From Streptomyces gobiensis (GTDB lineage Bacteria > Actinomycetota > Actinomycetes > Streptomycetales > Streptomycetaceae), in the NCBI RefSeq assembly GCF_021216675.1, contig NZ_CP086120.1:2958501-3022500 (forward strand): a DNA stretch of 64,000 bases, given 5' to 3'. Position 1 is the first letter of the stretch. Each line of letters starts with the position of its first letter. The translations under genes and the position numbers were made by a program. Positions 26,374-38,276 of the stretch are shown here, piece after piece. The notes beneath the pieces are model-generated. The model worked only from the letters and a program-made list of their open reading frames with translations, searched no databases and had not been told where the DNA came from.

Positions 26374-27047
26374 GGTTCACCCGGCCGCCCGGTGAGCCCG
26401 GCGCGGTCGGCGACGATCGCCGCCTGCACCCGGTTGATGCCGCCCAGCTTGCTGAGCAGCGCGCTGACATGGTCCTTGACCGTGCCGTGTGCCAGGCCCA
26501 TCTGCCGGGCGATGGCCGCGTTCGACATGCCGTCGGCAAGCAGGGTCAGCACCTCACGCTCCCGTGGGGTGAGCGTGGCCACGGCCCGTACCGCTTCGGG
26601 TGTTCCTCCGACACCCTCCAGATAGCCGCCTATCACCGCCCGGGTGACGCCCGGGTCGAGGGTGGCCTCACCCGCGGCCAGCGACCGTACGGCCTGGATG
26701 AGCCGTTCCGGTTCGGCGTCCTTGAGGAGATAGCCCGCCGCGCCCAGCCGGAGCGCGGCCGTCAGATAATCGTCCGCGTCAAAGGTGGTCAGCATCGACA
26801 CTGCGGGCCGCCGCCGCCAGCTGTGCCGCCCATACGCCTCACACAGCCCACGCAGTACGGCCAGCCCGTCCACCTGCGGCATCCGGATGTCCAGCAGCAC
26901 GACATCGGGCCGGGCGGCCAGTACGGTCTCCACGGCCCCGGGCCCCGAGCAGTCCGCGACGACCTCGATGTCCTCGGCGGTGCCCAGGATCATCCGTACG
27001 CCGGACCGGACCAGCTGCTCGTCGTCGACGACGACCACTCGAATCAC
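26367..27047 (-). CDS. NarL/LuxR-family response regulator
   Basis: 226 residues: receiver domain with phosphoacceptor Asp53 in VVLLDIRMPQVDG, acidic pair DDE at 8-10 and Lys in YLLKDAEPERLI. The LuxR HTH (LTPREREVLTLLADGMSNAAIARQMG, split here as LTPREREVL and NAAIARQMG) occupies the C-terminus. A short insertion near 81-90 (YGRHSWRRRP) makes the receiver slightly longer than usual. It is translated just before its kinase and overlaps it. Confidence 0.93.
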   Translation of the reverse strand: MIRVVVVDDEQLVRSGVRMILGTAEDIEVVADCSGPGAVETVLAARPDVVLLDIRMPQVDGLAVLRGLCEAYGRHSWRRRPAVSMLTTFDADDYLTAALRLGAAGYLLKDAEPERLIQAVRSLAAGEATLDPGVTRAVIGGYLEGVGGTPEAVRAVATLTPREREVLTLLADGMSNAAIARQMGLAHGTVKDHVSALLSKLGGINRVQAAIVADRAGLTGRPGEPC

Positions 27048-27190
27048 GGGTTCCGCTCTTTCCGCTCGCTCAGCTCGCTCAGCTCTTCCGTGTCACCACT
27101 CTTCCGCGTCACCACCCCGCCGACTGGCGGGGGCGGATGGCGACGTGTGGTGGATCCGCACCGGGGGCCGGTTGCTGGAGAGTAAGGGGT

Positions 27191-28075
27191 ATGCCTGGAC
27201 GCTACGCCACCTCTGACCTGTCCTCCCGGTGGCCCACAGCCCTCGGGACCATTCTGTTGGTGGCCTTCGCACTGGTGTGCCTGGTGGTGGTGCCACTGCT
27301 TCTCGTCACCTCCGGCGCCGGTGCCGACCAGACGAGGACGGGCTCGGGCGGCTTTGTTCCGGAGTACGGTAAGCCAGCCGGGGGCACTGCCCGGGAGCGG
27401 GCGTTTCTGCAGGACCACAGGGTGCTGGAAGAGGTCTCCGGGCGGCTCAACGAGCTTGTCGCGATGCCCGCCACGGTGCGGATGACCGGCCGCTCCTGTG
27501 GTGACACGGAGGTGGCGTACGACCCTGAGCGCGCGCGTATCGATGTCTGCTACGAGTTTGTGGCCGAGGTCCGGGAGATGTTCGCGGCGGCGCCCTCCGC
27601 AGCGGACGCCGATATCGCTGATATCGCCGATGCTGTCGTGGACCGGAAGACCGTGGGCGTGATGACCGAGGCCCTGTACCACGAGGCCGGTCATGCGCTG
27701 CTGGACAAGCTGGCGCTGCCCTACACGGGGCGTGAGGAGGATGTGGCGGATCAGTTCGCCGCCTACAGCCTTATCCCGCAGGGTAAGAAGGGCCAGGCGG
27801 CGATTCTGGCCGCCGCCGAGAACTATGAGCTGTATGCCGAGGACACCGACCCCCGGGATGTTGACTTCGCCGGTCCGCACGCCGCCGACGCCGTCCGGGC
27901 GGTCAACTACCACTCGTATCTCTACGGGTCGGACCCAAAGCGCTACCGGCATCTCGTGGGCGACAACCGGCTCTCCGAGGACCGCGCCGGGCTCTCCGAA
28001 GAGGAGTACGACGCCCTGCGGCATGGCTGGGACGCGCTTCTGCGGCCGCATCTCACACGCCGCGACCAGCCCTGA
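27191..28075 (+). CDS. DUF4344-type membrane metallopeptidase
   Basis: 294 residues with one N-terminal membrane helix (TILLVAFALVCLVVVPLLL), so the rest should be extracytoplasmic. A zincin motif HEAGH at 164-168 is followed by a Glu/Asp-rich segment REEDVADQFAAY that supplies further ligands, as in DUF4344 proteins. The ATG at 27191 is chosen over upstream codons because the membrane anchor follows it directly. Divergent from the two-component genes. The substrate is unknown. Confidence 0.85.
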   Translation: MPGRYATSDLSSRWPTALGTILLVAFALVCLVVVPLLLVTSGAGADQTRTGSGGFVPEYGKPAGGTARERAFLQDHRVLEEVSGRLNELVAMPATVRMTGRSCGDTEVAYDPERARIDVCYEFVAEVREMFAAAPSAADADIADIADAVVDRKTVGVMTEALYHEAGHALLDKLALPYTGREEDVADQFAAYSLIPQGKKGQAAILAAAENYELYAEDTDPRDVDFAGPHAADAVRAVNYHSYLYGSDPKRYRHLVGDNRLSEDRAGLSEEEYDALRHGWDALLRPHLTRRDQP

Positions 28076-28106
28076 CCGGGCGGTTGCGTGTAAGGGCTGG
28101 ATAAGA

Positions 28107-28127
28107 GTTGAGTCGGCTGCACTCAGG
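28107..28127 (+). promoter_or_regulatory. HAIR-like HspR site 1 upstream of dnaK
   Basis: GTTGAGT-N7-ACTCAGG fits the HspR HAIR consensus CTTGAGT-N7-ACTCAAG with three mismatches at the outer positions. It lies about 100 bp upstream of dnaK. Confidence 0.65.
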
Positions 28128-28159
28128 TACTTTGACGCCGGGCCACCTTGTGATGCACT

Positions 28160-28180
28160 CTTGAGCCAGTTCCACTCAAT
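28160..28180 (+). promoter_or_regulatory. HAIR-like HspR site 2 upstream of dnaK
   Basis: CTTGAGC-N7-ACTCAAT, two mismatches from HAIR, 45 bp before the dnaK start. Directly after it ACTCA..TGAGT (28174-28187) repeats the half-site. Binding by HspR, encoded at the operon's end, would give autogenous repression. Confidence 0.8.
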
Positions 28181-28200
28181 ACTGAGTTACTGAGCTGTAA

Positions 28201-30776
<2,576 letters not shown>

Positions 30777-30815
30777 CGTGAAGGCTGGAGAAGAACGGAA
30801 GGAGGGGCGCCGAGG

Positions 30816-31997
30816 ATGAGTCTCAGCAGAGAAGTGCTGGAAAAGGATCTGTATAAAACCCTCGGCGTTCCCAAGGACGCCACCGAGGCGGAGATCAAGA
30901 AGGCGTACCGGAAGCTCGCCCGCGAGTACCATCCGGACGCCAACAAGGGCGACGCCAGGGCGGAGGAGCGCTTCAAGGAGGTCTCCGAGGCCAACGACAT
31001 CCTCTCCGACCCCAAGCAGCGCAAGGAGTACGACGAAGCGCGCAGCCTGCTGGGCGCGGGCGGCTTCCGCCCGGGCCCGGGCACCGGCGGCAGCTTCAAC
31101 TTCGACCTGGGCGACCTCTTCGGCGGCACCCAGGGCCCCGGCGGCCCCGGTGGCGCGGGCGGCTTCGGCGGCGGTCTCGGCGATGTGTTCGGCGGGCTGT
31201 TCAACCGTGGCGGCGCCGGCACCCGTACGCAGCCCCGCCGTGGCCAGGACATCGAGTCCGAGGTGACGCTCAGCTTCACCGAGGCGGTCGACGGGGCCAC
31301 GGTCCCGCTGCGGATGTCCAGCAGCGCGGCGTGCAAGGCCTGTTCGGGCACCGGCGACAAGCACGGCACGCCCAGGGTGTGCCCGACCTGTGTCGGCACC
31401 GGGCAGGTCAGCCGGGGTGGCGGTGGCGGCTTCTCGCTCACCGACCCCTGTCTGGACTGCCGGGGCCGGGGCCTGATCGCCCAGGACCCGTGCGAGGTCT
31501 GCAAGGGCAGCGGCCGGGCCACCAGTTCGCGCACCATGCAGGTCCGGATCCCCGCCGGGGTCGCGGACGGGCAGCGCATCCGGCTGCGCGGCAAGGGCGC
31601 GCCGGGCGAGCGGGGCGGCCCGAACGGTGACCTCTATGTCGTCGTCCACGTCGACCAGCACCCGGTCTTCGGCCGCCGGGGCGACAATCTCACCGTGACG
31701 GTGCCGGTCACCTTCACGGAAGCGGCGCTGGGTGGTGAGATCAAGGTGCCGACGCTCGGCGGACCGCCGGTCACGCTCAAGCTGCCGCCCGGGACACCGA
31801 GTGGCCGCACGCTGCGGGCCCGGGGCAAGGGCGCGGTACGTCAGGACGGCACTCGGGGCGATCTTCTGGTCACCGTCGAGATCGCCGTACCGAAGGATCT
31901 GAACAAGAAGGCGAAGGAGACCCTGGAGTCCTTCCGCGACGCTACCGCGGGAGAGGACCCACGGGCGGCGCTGTTCGAGGCCGCGAAGGGAGACTGA
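30816..31997 (+). CDS. dnaJ: Co-chaperone DnaJ
   Basis: 393 residues: J domain with HPD (REYHPDANKG) stimulating DnaK ATPase, Gly/Phe-rich linker (GGFGGGLGDVFGG), four zinc-finger CxxCxGxG repeats (CKACSGTG, CPTCVGTG, CLDCRGRG, CEVCKGSG), and two C-terminal substrate-binding domains. ATG with GGAGGGGC upstream, 39 bp after grpE. The full type I architecture is intact. Many actinobacteria have a second dnaJ elsewhere; this one is the heat-shock operon copy. Confidence 0.98.
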   Translation: MSLSREVLEKDLYKTLGVPKDATEAEIKKAYRKLAREYHPDANKGDARAEERFKEVSEANDILSDPKQRKEYDEARSLLGAGGFRPGPGTGGSFNFDLGDLFGGTQGPGGPGGAGGFGGGLGDVFGGLFNRGGAGTRTQPRRGQDIESEVTLSFTEAVDGATVPLRMSSSAACKACSGTGDKHGTPRVCPTCVGTGQVSRGGGGGFSLTDPCLDCRGRGLIAQDPCEVCKGSGRATSSRTMQVRIPAGVADGQRIRLRGKGAPGERGGPNGDLYVVVHVDQHPVFGRRGDNLTVTVPVTFTEAALGGEIKVPTLGGPPVTLKLPPGTPSGRTLRARGKGAVRQDGTRGDLLVTVEIAVPKDLNKKAKETLESFRDATAGEDPRAALFEAAKGD

Positions 31998-31998
31998 G

Positions 31999-32448
31999 GT
32001 GGACGGCCGAGGTGTACGCAGGAATCCATACGAGCTGACCGATGAGTCGCCGGTCTACGTCATCTCGGTCGCCGCTCAGCTCTCCGGGCTGCACCCGCAG
32101 ACCCTGCGCCAGTACGACCGCCTCGGCCTGGTCTCCCCGGACCGCACGGCCGGGCGCGGCCGCCGGTACTCGGCGCGCGACATCCAGCTGCTGCGTGAGG
32201 TCCAGCGCCTGAGCCAGGACGAGGGCATCAACCTCGCCGGGATCAAGCGCATCATCGAGCTGGAGAATCAGGTGGCCGCGCTCCAGTCGCGGGTCGCCGA
32301 GCTGCAGCAGGCGCTGGAGGGCGCGGCGGTCACCATGCGCCAGCGCGAGGCCCAGGTACACGCCTCCTACCGCCGCGACCTGGTCCCGTACCAGGACGTC
32401 CAGCAGTCCAGCGCCCTGGTCGTCTGGCGCCCGGGGCGCGGAGAGTAG
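31999..32448 (+). CDS. hspR: Heat-shock repressor HspR (MerR family)
   Basis: 149 residues. The MerR-type HTH is VISVAAQLSGLHPQTLRQYDR with wing GRRYSARDIQLLREVQ, then a coiled coil (ELENQVAALQSRVAELQQAL). It represses the dnaK operon and clpB through HAIR sites with DnaK as corepressor, as established in S. coelicolor. The GTG start is 1 bp after the dnaJ stop. Both target promoters in this window carry HAIR-like sites, so the regulon is visible here. Confidence 0.97.
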   Translation: MDGRGVRRNPYELTDESPVYVISVAAQLSGLHPQTLRQYDRLGLVSPDRTAGRGRRYSARDIQLLREVQRLSQDEGINLAGIKRIIELENQVAALQSRVAELQQALEGAAVTMRQREAQVHASYRRDLVPYQDVQQSSALVVWRPGRGE

Positions 32449-32511
32449 TCGCGTAACCCGGTCGGCTCCACGTGACTGGCTGATGGCGCTGAGTCACCAC
32501 ACCGTGGTGGC

Positions 32512-33339
32512 ATGGAGCAGATACGCAGGGTGATAGCCGGCCTCGCGACCGGCGTCACCGCCATAGCACTGGTCGGCGTCACCTTCCCTGGCCCCCGGGC
32601 CGCTGACATTCCCGATTCCCGGGGAGATCCCTGGGCTGGTAAGCCCGTGGAGAGCGTGGGCAAGATCATTACGGATCTCGGCGACGGCAGGGTGGGCGTC
32701 TGCTCTGGCGCCGTCGTCGATTCCCCCAGCGGCAGTGTCGTGGCCACCGCCGCGCACTGCGTCAATACGCCGGACTTCCCTGACACCCCGATACGCGGGT
32801 GGTTCGCCCCCGGATACGACCGCATCGGCACGGCGGGTGCGATGAAGTCCGGGTGGAAGATCGAGTCGTATCACACCCCGCCGGGCTGGGATGTCAGCCA
32901 GCGGATCGAGAAGATACTTCCCCATGACTACGCGTTTGTGACCGTCGAGAAGAAGGACGGCGAGTCGGTCCAGGACGCTCACGGTGCGAACGCGCTGGCG
33001 TTCACGCCTGTCGACGCCCGTCAGCGGGTTGTCGCGTTGGGCTATGCGGCCGGGCCGCCGTTTGACGGCGAGTCGCTGAGCTACTGCGCGGGCGCGGTGG
33101 AGCTGCTTACCGAGGTGACCGCGCACAAGTCGAACGTCGGCGGTCTGCTGCTGGAGCCTTGCCGGCTGACGCGGGGGGCCAGTGGGGGGCCCTGGCTGCA
33201 GGGCTTCGACGAGGCGTCGCGGACTGGCACGGTGGTCGGCGTGCTGTCGGTGGGCAGCGGCGCGGGGCAGGTGCTGGGGCGGCCCTATCCGGCTCATACG
33301 GGTAGGGCGCTGTTTGAGCGGGCGGCCCGCGCGTCCTAG
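32512..33339 (+). CDS. Secreted trypsin-like serine protease
   Basis: 275 residues. An N-terminal hydrophobic signal segment (VIAGLATGVTAIALVGVTF) precedes a chymotrypsin-fold domain with the triad His82 (VATAAHCV), Asp139 (PHDYAFV) and Ser224 (RGASGGPW). Cys64/Cys83 may pair, and so may Cys192/Cys217. The triad is complete, so activity is expected. It follows hspR by 63 bp on the same strand, but function and signal differ, so it is likely separately transcribed. Its 3' end borders repeat copy B. Confidence 0.88.
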   Translation: MEQIRRVIAGLATGVTAIALVGVTFPGPRAADIPDSRGDPWAGKPVESVGKIITDLGDGRVGVCSGAVVDSPSGSVVATAAHCVNTPDFPDTPIRGWFAPGYDRIGTAGAMKSGWKIESYHTPPGWDVSQRIEKILPHDYAFVTVEKKDGESVQDAHGANALAFTPVDARQRVVALGYAAGPPFDGESLSYCAGAVELLTEVTAHKSNVGGLLLEPCRLTRGASGGPWLQGFDEASRTGTVVGVLSVGSGAGQVLGRPYPAHTGRALFERAARAS

Positions 33340-33349
33340 CCGGGCGGCT

Positions 33350-33654
33350 GGTGGAGTTTCCCCCGACCCCGCCCCTTCCCGGAAACCGGGGCCTCGCCCC
33401 GGGGCCCCTTGTCCGGTGCGGGTCGGTGGCCGGGTGTTGTGCCCACCAAGCGTCGCGAGCTCCGTTGCGGGGTGGGCCGGAGCGTCGTGGTTGGTGTGGG
33501 TGGGTGGTTGCGTAGCAGGGCGGGCCCACGCCCCTCGCGGGGCTGGAGGCACCTCCTGGGGGCACCTCCCTGGGGGCACCTCCCAGCGGTAGCTGGGGGA
33601 GGAGTCTGGGGGAGTTAGCTGGGGGAGAGTGCCCACAACATTGGGAGGCGCCTG
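33350..33654. repeat. Dispersed intergenic repeat, copy B (inverted)
   Basis: It lies between two convergent stops. It contains the modules of the other copies in reverse complement: CCCCTTCCCGGAAACCGGGG and GGTGGCCGGGTGTTGTGCCC. It also holds TGGTTGGTGTGGGTGGGTGG, similar to the 104-bp repeat at 47.8 kb, and several CACCTCCCAGCGGTAGCTGG-type units. Confidence 0.7.
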
Positions 33655-34059
33655 CTAGGCGTGGCCCATGGCTCGGGTGAGGGTGATTTCGATCAGGACA
33701 CGGTCCGGGTTGGGCTTCGGGGTGCGGCCGTAGCGCTCGGCGTAGCGGGCGACCGCGTCCGCGATGGCCGGTGCGTCCGTACGGACCGTGGCGACGCCCT
33801 CCAGCGTCGCCCAGCGCCCCCGGTGCACCTGGCACACCGCGACCCGCGCACCTTCCGGGCCCGCGGCGAGGATGTGGGCGACCTTGGCGCTGTGCTTGTT
33901 GGTGATGACCCGGGCCAATCCCGCCCCCGGGTCGTAGGTGACACCGACCGGGACGACGTGCGGAGTGCCGTCGGGCCGCGTGGTCGTCAGGGTGCACAGG
34001 TGGTACTCACGCCAGAACGCGAGGTACTCCGGGCTCGGGTCACGTACGTCGATCGCCAT
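33655..34059 (-). CDS. F420/FMN-dependent PPOX-fold protein (TIGR03618-like)
   Basis: 134-residue split-barrel protein: LCTLTTTRPDGTPHVVPVGV, then VITNKHSAKVAHI and VCQVHRGRWATLEGVATV. These motifs match the actinobacterial pyridoxamine-phosphate-oxidase-like proteins that use F420 or flavin. The ATG at 34059 gives MAIDVRDPSPEYLAFWRE. A single gene, convergent with the protease across repeat B. The physiological substrate is not known. Confidence 0.85.
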   Translation of the reverse strand: MAIDVRDPSPEYLAFWREYHLCTLTTTRPDGTPHVVPVGVTYDPGAGLARVITNKHSAKVAHILAAGPEGARVAVCQVHRGRWATLEGVATVRTDAPAIADAVARYAERYGRTPKPNPDRVLIEITLTRAMGHA

Positions 34060-34083
34060 GCAGGAAGGGTAGTGGGCGAGGGG

Positions 34084-34647
34084 TCAGACGAGGTCCCTGG
34101 TCTCCAGCTCGAAGGAGAAGAGAGCGGGGAGGGCGATGGATTTGCCGGGGGCGACGGAGCGCGTCTCGGTGTAGTCCTGGCCGGATGGCTCGCTGAGGAG
34201 GGTGACTCTGCGCTGTTCGCGATCTACGAGGAGTTAGAGGGGGATATCGGCGCGGGCGTAGCAGTGCCGTTTGGTGACGCGGTCCCTGTGTGGTCTGGCG
34301 TTGGTCACCTCGGTGACCATGGCGACCCCGTCGCAGGGCATCCAGGGTTCGGCATCCTGGAAAAGCCCGAGTTCGCGTGGCACGAAGGTGGCGTCCGGAA
34401 TTGCCCGATTCGTAGGGCCGGGAATCAGCCCCTTGTTGCCGGAGAACTGCATGTCCGTCTTCGCGTGCCGGTACACCTGCTGGACGAGCCTGGAAAGACA
34501 GTGTTCGTGATCGCCGTCCGGTGGCGGTGAGACAACGATCTCCCCCTCGATGAGCTCGGCACGCAGGCCTTCGGGGGGCTCCAGAGTCAGAAAGCTCTCC
34601 AGGAGGAGGTCTTTCTGGGTGGGCGGCTGGTGTGGCATGGGCGTCAT
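34084..34647 (-). pseudogene. Uma2 (DUF820)-family gene with in-frame nonsense codon
   Basis: Uma2-type restriction-endonuclease-fold protein: ELIEGEIVVSPPPDGDHE, PDATFVPREL and VTEVTNARPHRDR carry the acidic and Lys/Arg residues typical of the family. Reading stops at TAA (34234-34236) after ARADIPL, yet the same frame continues without a gap as LLVDREQRRVTLLSE and ends in ELETRDLV at 34084. The family normally has a Tyr at the stop position, so one TAC-to-TAA change explains it. The ATG at 34647 starts MTPMPHQPPTQ. Truncation removes the last about 50 residues. Confidence 0.8.
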
Positions 34648-34742
34648 GCTGCACCGCGCCGCAGCCGGTGGCGGAGCGCGTACCCGGTCGTTCACCCTGA
34701 AGTGTGGCGGTGATCCGCGAGGTAAGAGGGTGAATCTGAGGC

Positions 34743-34763
34743 ATTGAGTGGAGTAGACTCAAC
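34743..34763 (+). promoter_or_regulatory. HAIR HspR site upstream of clpB
   Basis: ATTGAGT-N7-ACTCAAC matches the HspR consensus with only the two outermost bases different. It lies 66 bp before the clpB start, the established position for HspR control of clpB in Streptomyces. Confidence 0.85.
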
Positions 34764-34828
34764 TTTATGCAGGTTCTCTAAAGCAGCGTGCCGAGGAGCC
34801 CAAGACCCGCAAGGAGGAGAGACCGCAC

Positions 34829-37435
34829 GTGGATGCCGAGCTGACGAACAAGAGCCGGGAAGCGATCGGCGCGGCGAACAACCGCGCCATCACCGATGGT
34901 CACCCCGACATCACTCCGGCCCATCTGCTGCTGGCCCTGCTGGAGGGCGCGGAGAACGAGAACATCCAGGATCTGCTCGCCGCCGTCGACGCGGATCAGG
35001 CCGCCCTGCGCTCCGGTGTCGAGCGGCTGCTCGCCGGGCTCCCCACCGTGCAGGGCACCAGCGTCGCCAAGCCGCAGCCCAACCGGGAGCTGCTGGCCGT
35101 TATCGCCGACGCTGCCCAGCGGGCCAAGGAGCTGGGCGACGCCTATGTCTCCACCGAGCATCTCCTCATCGGTATCGCCGCCAAGGGCGGCCACACCGGC
35201 GAGCTGCTGACCGAGCAGGGCGGGAGCGCCAAGAAGCTGCTCGCCGCCTTTGAGCAGATCCGTGGCGGTCAGCGGGTGACCACGCCCGACCCGGAGGGCA
35301 CGTACAAGGCGCTGGAGAAGTTCGGTACGGACCTCACCGCCGCCGCCCGGGAGGGCAGGCTCGACCCGGTCATCGGCCGGGATCAGGAGATCCGCCGGGT
35401 GGTGCAGGTGCTCTCCCGGCGTACGAAGAACAACCCCGTGCTCATCGGTGAGCCGGGCGTCGGCAAGACCGCTGTCGTAGAGGGCCTGGCGCAGCGCGTC
35501 GTCAAGGGCGATGTGCCCGAGTCGCTGCGGAACAAGCGGCTGGTCGCGCTCGATCTGGGTGCGATGGTGGCCGGTGCCAAGTACCGGGGTGAGTTCGAGG
35601 AGCGCCTGAAGACCGTACTGTCCGAGATCAAGTCCAGCGACGGCCAGATCATCACCTTCATCGACGAGCTGCACACCGTGGTCGGGGCCGGTGCGGGCGG
35701 CGACTCCGCGATGGACGCGGGCAATATGCTCAAGCCGATGCTGGCCCGCGGCGAGCTGCGGATGGTCGGCGCCACCACGCTCGATGAGTACCGCGAGCGG
35801 ATCGAGAAGGACGCCGCGCTGGAGCGCCGCTTCCAGCAGGTGCTGGTCGCCGAGCCGACCGTGGAGGACTCCATCGCGATTCTGCGCGGGCTCAAGGGCC
35901 GTTACGAGGCACACCACAAGGTGCAGATCGCCGATGGCGCGCTGGTCGCCGCGGCGACCCTGTCCGACCGCTACATCACCTCCCGGTTCCTGCCGGACAA
36001 GGCCATCGACCTGGTCGATGAGGCGGCCTCTCGGCTCCGGATGGAGATCGACTCCTCCCCGGTAGAGATCGATGAACTTCAGCGTTCCGTCGACCGGATG
36101 AAGATGGAGGAGATGGCCCTTGCCACCGAGTCCGACCCCGGCTCTCAGGAGCGGCTGGCCAGGCTCAAGCGCGACCTCGCCGACCGTGAGGAGGAGCTGC
36201 GTGGCCTGACCGCCCGCTGGGAGAAGGAGAAGCAGGCCCTCAACCGCGTCGGTGAGCTCAAGGAGCGCCTCGATGAGCTGCGCGGCCAGGCCGAGCGCGC
36301 GGAGCGCGATGGCGACTTCGATACGGCCTCCAAGCTGATCTACGGGGAGATCCCCGGTCTGGAGCGGCAGCTGGAGGAGGCGGCGAAGGCCGAGGCCGAG
36401 CAGGAAGCGGCCCAGGACACCATGGTCAAGGAGGAGGTCGGTACCGACGACATCGCCGATGTGGTCGCCTCCTGGACCGGCATCCCCGCCGGGCGGCTGC
36501 TGGAGGGCGAGACCCAGAAGCTGCTGCGGATGGAGGACGAGCTCGGCAAGCGGCTGATCGGCCAGACCGAGGCGGTACGGGCGGTCTCCGACGCGGTACG
36601 CCGCAGCCGCGCCGGAGTCGCCGATCCGGACCGGCCCACCGGCTCCTTCCTCTTCCTCGGCCCGACCGGTGTCGGCAAGACCGAGCTGGCCAAGGCGCTC
36701 GCGGACTTCCTCTTCGACGATGAGCGGGCGATGGTCCGTATCGATATGAGTGAGTACAGCGAGAAGCACAGCGTCGCCCGGCTGGTGGGCGCGCCCCCCG
36801 GCTATGTCGGCTACGAGGAGGGCGGCCAGCTGACGGAGGCGGTACGGCGGCGCCCGTACACGGTCGTACTGCTCGATGAGGTGGAGAAGGCCCACCATGA
36901 GGTCTTCGACATCCTGCTCCAGGTACTCGACGACGGTCGGCTGACCGATGGCCAGGGGCGGACGGTGGACTTCCGTAACACCATCCTGGTGCTCACCTCC
37001 AACCTGGGCAGCCAGTACCTGATGGACACCCTCGCCAAGGAGGAGGAGAAACGGGAGAAGGTCCTGGCCACGGTCCGTAGCTCCTTCCGTCCGGAGTTTC
37101 TGAACCGGCTGGACGATGTGGTCGTCTTCTCCGCGCTCAGCAGCATCGAGCTGGAGCGGATCGCCGCGCTGCAGATCGCCAGCCTGCAGAAGCGGCTGGC
37201 CGAGCGCCGTCTCTCGCTGGAGGTCACCGACGCCGCCCTGCACTGGCTGGCGGTCGAGGGCAACGATCCGGCGTACGGCGCCCGCCCGCTGCGCCGCCTG
37301 GTCCAGACGGCCATCGGTGACCAGCTCGCGCGGGAGATCCTGGCGGGCGAGATCAAGGACGGCGAAACGGTTCGCGTGGATGTTGCCGGTGAGGCCGTGG
37401 GTAATGGGCTGGTCGTGGGGCCGGTACGGGCCTGA
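34829..37435 (+). CDS. clpB: Disaggregase ClpB (Hsp100)
   Basis: 868-residue cytoplasmic AAA+ protein. Two Clp_N repeats occupy the first 150 residues. NBD1 has Walker [14 protein letters not shown] and Walker [11 protein letters not shown]. The middle coiled coil (about 400-530) mediates DnaK contact. NBD2 has [14 protein letters not shown] and [11 protein letters not shown], with the C-terminal small domain after it. It works with DnaK to resolve aggregates and is controlled by HspR through the site upstream. The GTG at 34829 follows a good AAGGAGGAGAG site. All key residues are present. Confidence 0.98.
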   Translation: MDAELTNKSREAIGAANNRAITDGHPDITPAHLLLALLEGAENENIQDLLAAVDADQAALRSGVERLLAGLPTVQGTSVAKPQPNRELLAVIADAAQRAKELGDAYVSTEHLLIGIAAKGGHTGELLTEQGGSAKKLLAAFEQIRGGQRVTTPDPEGTYKALEKFGTDLTAAAREGRLDPVIGRDQEIRRVVQVLSRRTKNNPVLIGEPGVGKTAVVEGLAQRVVKGDVPESLRNKRLVALDLGAMVAGAKYRGEFEERLKTVLSEIKSSDGQIITFIDELHTVVGAGAGGDSAMDAGNMLKPMLARGELRMVGATTLDEYRERIEKDAALERRFQQVLVAEPTVEDSIAILRGLKGRYEAHHKVQIADGALVAAATLSDRYITSRFLPDKAIDLVDEAASRLRMEIDSSPVEIDELQRSVDRMKMEEMALATESDPGSQERLARLKRDLADREEELRGLTARWEKEKQALNRVGELKERLDELRGQAERAERDGDFDTASKLIYGEIPGLERQLEEAAKAEAEQEAAQDTMVKEEVGTDDIADVVASWTGIPAGRLLEGETQKLLRMEDELGKRLIGQTEAVRAVSDAVRRSRAGVADPDRPTGSFLFLGPTGVGKTELAKALADFLFDDERAMVRIDMSEYSEKHSVARLVGAPPGYVGYEEGGQLTEAVRRRPYTVVLLDEVEKAHHEVFDILLQVLDDGRLTDGQGRTVDFRNTILVLTSNLGSQYLMDTLAKEEEKREKVLATVRSSFRPEFLNRLDDVVVFSALSSIELERIAALQIASLQKRLAERRLSLEVTDAALHWLAVEGNDPAYGARPLRRLVQTAIGDQLAREILAGEIKDGETVRVDVAGEAVGNGLVVGPVRA

Positions 37436-37553
37436 CGGTGCACCCGATCACCGGGTGTAACAGGCCACTTAGCCACCACTCAGCCGACCGGGCTTGCCAG
37501 GACGGGGTCAAAGTGAGGGAGGATGGACGGAGCCGTACGAAGGGAACACCCAC

Positions 37554-38087
37554 GTGAGCATCGACCCGTCCTCGATTCCGAATTTCGGGGGCAAACAGCC
37601 TGAACCCGAGGGGAGCGGCGGCCCGGCAGGTCCGGTCATCCCGGACCAGGACTTGGTCAAGCAGCTTCTCGACCAGATGGAGCTGAAGTACGTCGTCGAC
37701 GACGAGGGTGACCTCGCCGCGCCGTGGGAGGAATTCCGGACGTACTTTATGTTCCGTGGAGAGGACGAACAGCAGGTCTTCTCGGTCCGTACGTTCTACG
37801 ACCGGCCTCACCCGATCGATGACAAGATCAAGCTTCTGGAGTCGGTCGACGACTGGAACCGTCGCACCCTGTGGCCCAAGGTCTACAGCCACACCCATGA
37901 CGATGGCACGGTCCGGCTGATCGGTGAGGCACAGATGCTGATCGGCACCGGTGTCTCGCTGGAGCACTTTGTCTCCAGCACGGTCAGCTGGGTGCGGGCC
38001 TCGATTGAGTTCGACAAGTGGCTTGTCGACACGCTCGGTCTGGAGAAGGACGCCGAGTCCGGACCCGACGAGTCCGACGAGGGCTAG
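37554..38087 (+). CDS. YbjN-domain protein
   Basis: 177 residues. The N-terminal about 40 residues are Pro/Gly-rich. A YbjN-type alpha/beta fold (about 45-165) follows, with EEFRTYFMFRGEDEQQVFSVRTFY and VSSTVSWVRASIEFDKWL. Such proteins resemble type III secretion chaperones in fold but their role in actinobacteria is not established. GTG start with AAGGGAAC upstream. The C-terminus is acidic. A near-perfect terminator follows at 38129. Position after clpB is conserved in Streptomyces as I recall. Confidence 0.85.
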   Translation: MSIDPSSIPNFGGKQPEPEGSGGPAGPVIPDQDLVKQLLDQMELKYVVDDEGDLAAPWEEFRTYFMFRGEDEQQVFSVRTFYDRPHPIDDKIKLLESVDDWNRRTLWPKVYSHTHDDGTVRLIGEAQMLIGTGVSLEHFVSSTVSWVRASIEFDKWLVDTLGLEKDAESGPDESDEG

Positions 38088-38128
38088 ACGAGGGCTTACA
38101 GCGCTCATCAGGACCGAACCACCACCAC

Positions 38129-38160
38129 ACCGGCCCCCAGGCACTCGCCTGGGGGCCGGT
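38129..38160 (+). terminator. Terminator after the YbjN gene
   Basis: A perfect 14-bp stem (38129-38142, 38147-38160) with a 4-nt ACTC loop. GC-rich, no U-run. 41 bp past the stop. Confidence 0.8.
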
Positions 38161-38210
38161 GCGCGTTGTCCTGCCGCGCGCCTATGGTGAGGGCGAACCT
38201 CTGGCCGACG

Positions 38211-38240
38211 ACTGCTGACGACTGCTGACGACTGCTGATG
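38211..38240. repeat. Three tandem 10-bp units upstream of the aminotransferase
   Basis: ACTGCTGACG occurs at 38211-38220 and 38221-38230, and as ACTGCTGATG at 38231-38240, ending 36 bp before the aminotransferase start. It may be an expansion in the leader or a repeated regulatory half-site. Confidence 0.6.
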
Positions 38241-38276
38241 ACGCCGATGAGGCGATGACTCGGAAAGCGGGATGGC

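Noticed and set aside
34778..37243. Long minus-strand frame opposite clpB
   Set aside because: Antisense shadow caused by codon bias; clpB on the other strand is complete and recognisable.
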